NCBI GenBank assembly: GCA_021234535.1
Contig: CM037843.1
Span: forward strand, 25,327,911-25,391,910
Source: Stichopus chloronotus
Lineage: Eukaryota; Echinodermata; Holothuroidea; Aspidochirotida; Stichopodidae
DNA length: 64,000 nt
Reading direction: 5' to 3'
In this document: positions 60,462 to 64,000 of the stretch, in pieces
Position numbering within the stretch: the stretch's first letter is position 1
Layout of the letters: each line of letters starts with the position of its first letter
Translations under genes and position numbers: made by a program
Notes under the pieces: generated by a model
Told to the model about the DNA's origin: nothing
What the model saw: the letters and a program-made list of their open reading frames with translations, nothing else
Database searches by the model: none

Positions 60462-61822
60462 ATTTTTGATTCCTTGCCGAAGGCAGAAGGAATCTATGCG
60501 ATGGTGATGTCGTGTGTGTGTGTGTGTGTGTATGTGACACTTCTTGTAAACACGATATCTCAAGAAGGGTAACCATGACTGATGTCATACGTGGTGTGTG
60601 GGTTGGTCATATTGAGTAGATGATCTCTATTGTTTTGGTGGAGGTCAAAGGTCATTTGGGGTCACCAGAGGTCAAAATGTGAAAACCTTGTAAACACGAT
60701 ATCTCAAGAACGGCAACTGTGTCTGATGTCATACCTGGTATGTGGGTTAGTCATATTGAGTAGATGATCCCTATTGTTTTTGGTGGAGGTCAAAGGTCAT
60801 TTGAGGTCGACAGAGGTCAAACTGGAAAAACCTTGTAAACACAATATCTCCAGAAGGGTAACTGTGACTGATGTCATACTTACTGTGTGGATTGATCATA
60901 TTAAGTAGATGATCCCTATTGCTTTTGGTGGAGGTCAAAGGTCATTTGAGGTCACCAGAGGTCCAAAATGTGAAAACCTTGTAAACACGATATCTCAAGA
61001 ACGGTAACTGTGTCTGATATTATACCTGGTGTGTGGGTTAGACACATTGAGTAGATGATCCGTATCGTTTTTGGTGGCGGTCAAAGGTCATTTGAGGTCA
61101 ATGAAGGTCAAACTGGAAAGACCTTGTAAACACAGTATCTGCAGAAGAGTGACTGTGACTGATGTCATACTTACTGTGTGGGTTGGTCATATTAAGTAGA
61201 TGATCCCTATTGCTTTTGGTGGAGGTCAAAGGTCATTTGAGGTCACCAGAGGTCAAAATGTGAAAACCTTGTAAACATGATATCTCAAGAACGGTAATTG
61301 CGACTGATGCCATACTTGGTGTGTTTGTTGGTCATATTGAGTAGATGATCCCTATTGTTTTTGGTGGAGATAAAGGTCACTTGAGGTCACCCTGAGTCAA
61401 ACTGTAAACACATTGTAAACACAGTATCTCTAGAAGGGTAAGTGTGACTGATGTCATACTTGGTGTGGGTTAGTCATATGAGTAGATGACTCCTATTGTT
61501 TTTGTGGAAGTCAAAGGTCATTTGAGGTCTCCCAAGGTGAAAATTTTCTAGCACATTATCTCTAGAAGAGTAATGTTGACTGATGTCATACTTGATGTGT
61601 AGGTTCCCCATACTGGGTAGGTGATCCCTATTGCTTTTAGTGGACGTCAAATGTCATTTGAGGTCACCAAAATAAAGGTTATTTGGGTTAAAGGCTTATT
61701 AATGTGGTGTTTCAAGACCAGTAACTGCAGTTGATCTCATACTTGTCATGTGAATAATTCATGCTTGTTATAATATAACCATGTGACAAGGAATCTCAAA
61801 GCCTTTTGGCTTTCTGGTTTTT
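60462..61822. mobile_element. Helentron-like non-autonomous element, copy B
   Basis: Starts TTTTTGATTCCTTGC with the GATTCCTT..AAGGAATC hairpin, then (GT)n at 60512-60531. About eight units of 145 bp follow (unit starts at 60641, 60786, 60931, 61077, 61222, 61367 and on), each with AGGTCAAAGGTCA, TGAGGTCACCAGAGGTCA and GATATCTCAAGAA phrases. It ends CAAGGAATC, an AAAGCC-TTTT-GGCTTT hairpin and CTGGT. More complete than copy A and uninterrupted. No Rep-helicase is encoded, so mobilisation would need an autonomous partner. Confidence 0.55.
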
Positions 61823-64000
61823 TATGTAGACCTATGTCATGCCCCCTTATTTTCTCATGGTATTTTGTCGTAACTTAGGGGTATTTGTTTCTTGTGCCCC
61901 ACACCCTTTGGCTTGTTGGACAATGGATTCCCCTCTCTGTGATGCCAGATGTATTATTCGTAATCAGTTTCACCCTTCGAGGGACTGGGAGTTGCACCCA
62001 GTGTGCTCCCTTGCCCATCTGGTGTACTTGGAATAATCTGTGCAAGCGGTGAATTTGGTTTACCCTGGCTCAGTTGGCTGAGATTCACTCTTGGCTCCAT
62101 AGCAAGGTGGTAACGACTCAAGGAGCAGCCCCGGATGCAGTCCCAGAACCTTAGGAGATCAATCTAGAGCATAGAGGGCACCGTGCGAGAACATTTATTC
62201 GAGGTGTCATAGTGCTCAGTTTAACAATGCATGCATAAGAAGAGCAAGGATAAGACACTCGTGAATACCTGCACTGAGTCTTGGGAAATTTACATGTGCC
62301 TGTATAAAATTTCAGATTTTCAGAAAATTTATTTTGTCCATTGGTCAACTAAGATCTGAAATCTGATTTGATCCTTCCCAAAAATTAAATTTTCCTGCAA
62401 AATTGTGTTGTATTGTGCTGTTTACAGTGCAAAGTACACATGTTTAGAATTCGTCATGATATTTCGGGGATTTTAAATCAAGTCTGGTGTTGGTTACAAC
62501 CCTTTTGGAACTTATTTTATTGTCTGGAGGACTACAGTACCTCATCAAAAAATGTGGCCTACAGTATACTCTTGAAGAGTATAGGCATCTTTGATACTTG
62601 TAGTACCACTGTGCATTTTCACTTAAGTCAATTGGCAGTGAAATAAATTCCTTTCTCTTTCAAGCTTGAATGAATAGTATAACTGATAGTCAGTATGAAG
62701 TTAGGTGAGCCTTTCTTTAATTGACTGAACTCTCATTGAGTGGCACACTGCATTATAAAGCATGAAACGAGTCTTTTGGTTGGCCTGTCTTTGCTTGTGT
62801 TTTCAATCAAGATGATAAATCTGACATTTCCCACAAAGCATAGATAGAGAAAGTGAGAATGAAACAGCCCTCCAGCAATTTGACCACGTTGGAGTTATAT
62901 TCCCAGCTTATAACCCTTTACGATCTACAACAAAAAAATGGAAAAAAAAAATGGGAGGCTGAAGGAGGATGTTTGCAGAACTTCCATGACAAAGAGATTG
63001 CAGGTAATAATTACTCATCAGTGTGAAGTAGACCACCTTCACGATTCATTATCTTCAATTTGTTGCCTTGAATCAGAGAGCAGAACTGTTCTTAAAAGTG
63101 TGCTAAGAGACATTTGCATCGATACATTCAGAATTAGGCTCTGACTTGGAGAAGACATTGATATCGCTGGCAGTCCTTTGTGTCCACATCTTTGGATGAC
63201 AAAAGCTCTTTCACATTTTATGATATCGCACACCATTGACAGCAATAGTAATCCATGCTTGTGTTCATTCAGAGAATAGCAGATAAATTACGACTGCCTT
63301 GTCACCAAATTCTCAAAACTGGTGTCCATCACCGCTCTCTGTTGAGAGAGTGAGAGCTGTTTGAATAATAATGCCCTTTAATTACATCATATAAGTGGCT
63401 TCTACTTAACTTCGCTTTCATGTCGTATAATTTTGACCAATCTTTGGTTTGAAAGCAGTCAGACAGAAAGGAACAAACTGAGAGCACAGAAATATTCTAG
63501 AAACCATCAGAGTGCGCCTCCTGTCTGAATGCTGGATGAAAATTGCTCTGGAAATGCGAAAGCGAGTGACAGAGATATATCCGTCTTCCTCTGTAGCGTC
63601 TTTAAGTAGTTGCTAAATTAGTGTGACTGCGAAGTCTGTGACACTGAGAAAAGCAGTTCAGGTATTGATTGTTGTAAACTCAATGAAGTTGTTGCTGTTT
63701 GAAGAAAGCCCTGATATTAGTGAATGGTTTTTTGTTATGATCTGCATTGAATGGTGTTCACGGAACCGAGGAGAAGGAATCAATGTTGTGAAAGCACCAA
63801 GGTTGGAAGAAGGAGAGTAGTGAAATAACATCTTGCAGTCATCAGTGTTGATGTGGTGATACTATCGCCAGTGAACTTGGCGTCGTTGGTGGTACTCTTC
63901 ATTTGTGGATATTCTGCTCGGCAGTGCAGCACTTGTCATCTTTGGTTTGTATTGGAAAATCTTCCAGCAACCAATCTAAAAGGAAATTTCACTCTCTGGG
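61823..64000. other. Right end of the window, no supported gene
   Basis: Includes a weak tRNA-like A-box stretch (TGGCTCAGTTGGCTGAG near 62069) without a good B box. The phrase CACTCGTGAATACC at 62258 also occurs at 57785. Near 63480-63615 a 45-codon stretch reads EHRNILETIRVRLLSECWMK then IALEMRKRVTEIYPSSSV, without a start codon. With the donor-like CAG|GTATTG at 63661 this could be a leader or exon fragment, but it is not joined to anything. Confidence 0.3.

Noticed and set aside
62068..62160. Possible tRNA gene (A-box-like TGGCTCAGTTGGCTGAG)
   Set aside because: No B box and no cloverleaf pairing.

Overview
This looks like a window of an animal nuclear genome. Coding sequence is sparse and broken into short exons (about 50 to 250 bp) with GT..AG introns of 0.1 to 5 kb or more. 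Bases are AT-rich with many T and A runs. Several families of non-autonomous DNA transposon are present. There are no operons, ribosome binding sites, CRISPR arrays or rRNA. The repeat content (Helentron-like elements with AGGTCA-rich tandem units, hAT elements with 8-bp target duplications, small inverted-repeat elements) and the TBCB sequence suit a marine invertebrate. A deuterostome such as an echinoderm is my guess, not something the sequence proves. Nearly all long open frames here are non-coding; most real exons are too short, or lack an ATG, to stand out as open frames. I found them from splice sites, reading-phase agreement and protein-like translation.

Layout. (1) 1-1991, + strand: the end of a tubulin-folding cofactor B gene (TBCB); its last exon at 1874-1991 is the one confident family assignment. 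(2) 5952-13118, - strand: a seven-exon gene whose splice phases all agree and give a 295-residue protein of unknown function, convergent with TBCB, with AATAAA 42 nt past the stop. (3) 15906-17483, - strand: a second unknown gene or young pseudogene, coding-like throughout but with one frame break. (4) 20263-27335, + strand: scattered exons of an unknown gene; a 28-bp minisatellite (21989-22757) starts just after one candidate exon. (5) 35477-50410, + strand: part of a PDZ-domain gene, with two phase-compatible exons separated by a 5.07-kb intron and a possible first coding exon. (6) 53814-54311, - strand: two phase-compatible exons of another unknown gene. (7) The rest is intron or intergenic DNA rich in transposons: two Helentron-like elements (23945-24787 and 60462-61822), an hAT element nested in another hAT element (59039-59407 inside 58276-59790, both with target duplications), a 0.96-kb hAT-like element (31269-32232), paired 200-bp inverted-repeat elements (47688 and 49464) and a 238-bp one (48255).

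The genes are independent loci and I see no pathway linking them. The most notable items are the complete but unrecognised seven-exon gene, the nested hAT insertion that gives a relative age order, the Helentron-like elements that spread arrays of perfect DR1 nuclear-receptor-type sites, and the minisatellite with a 280-bp higher-order duplication.
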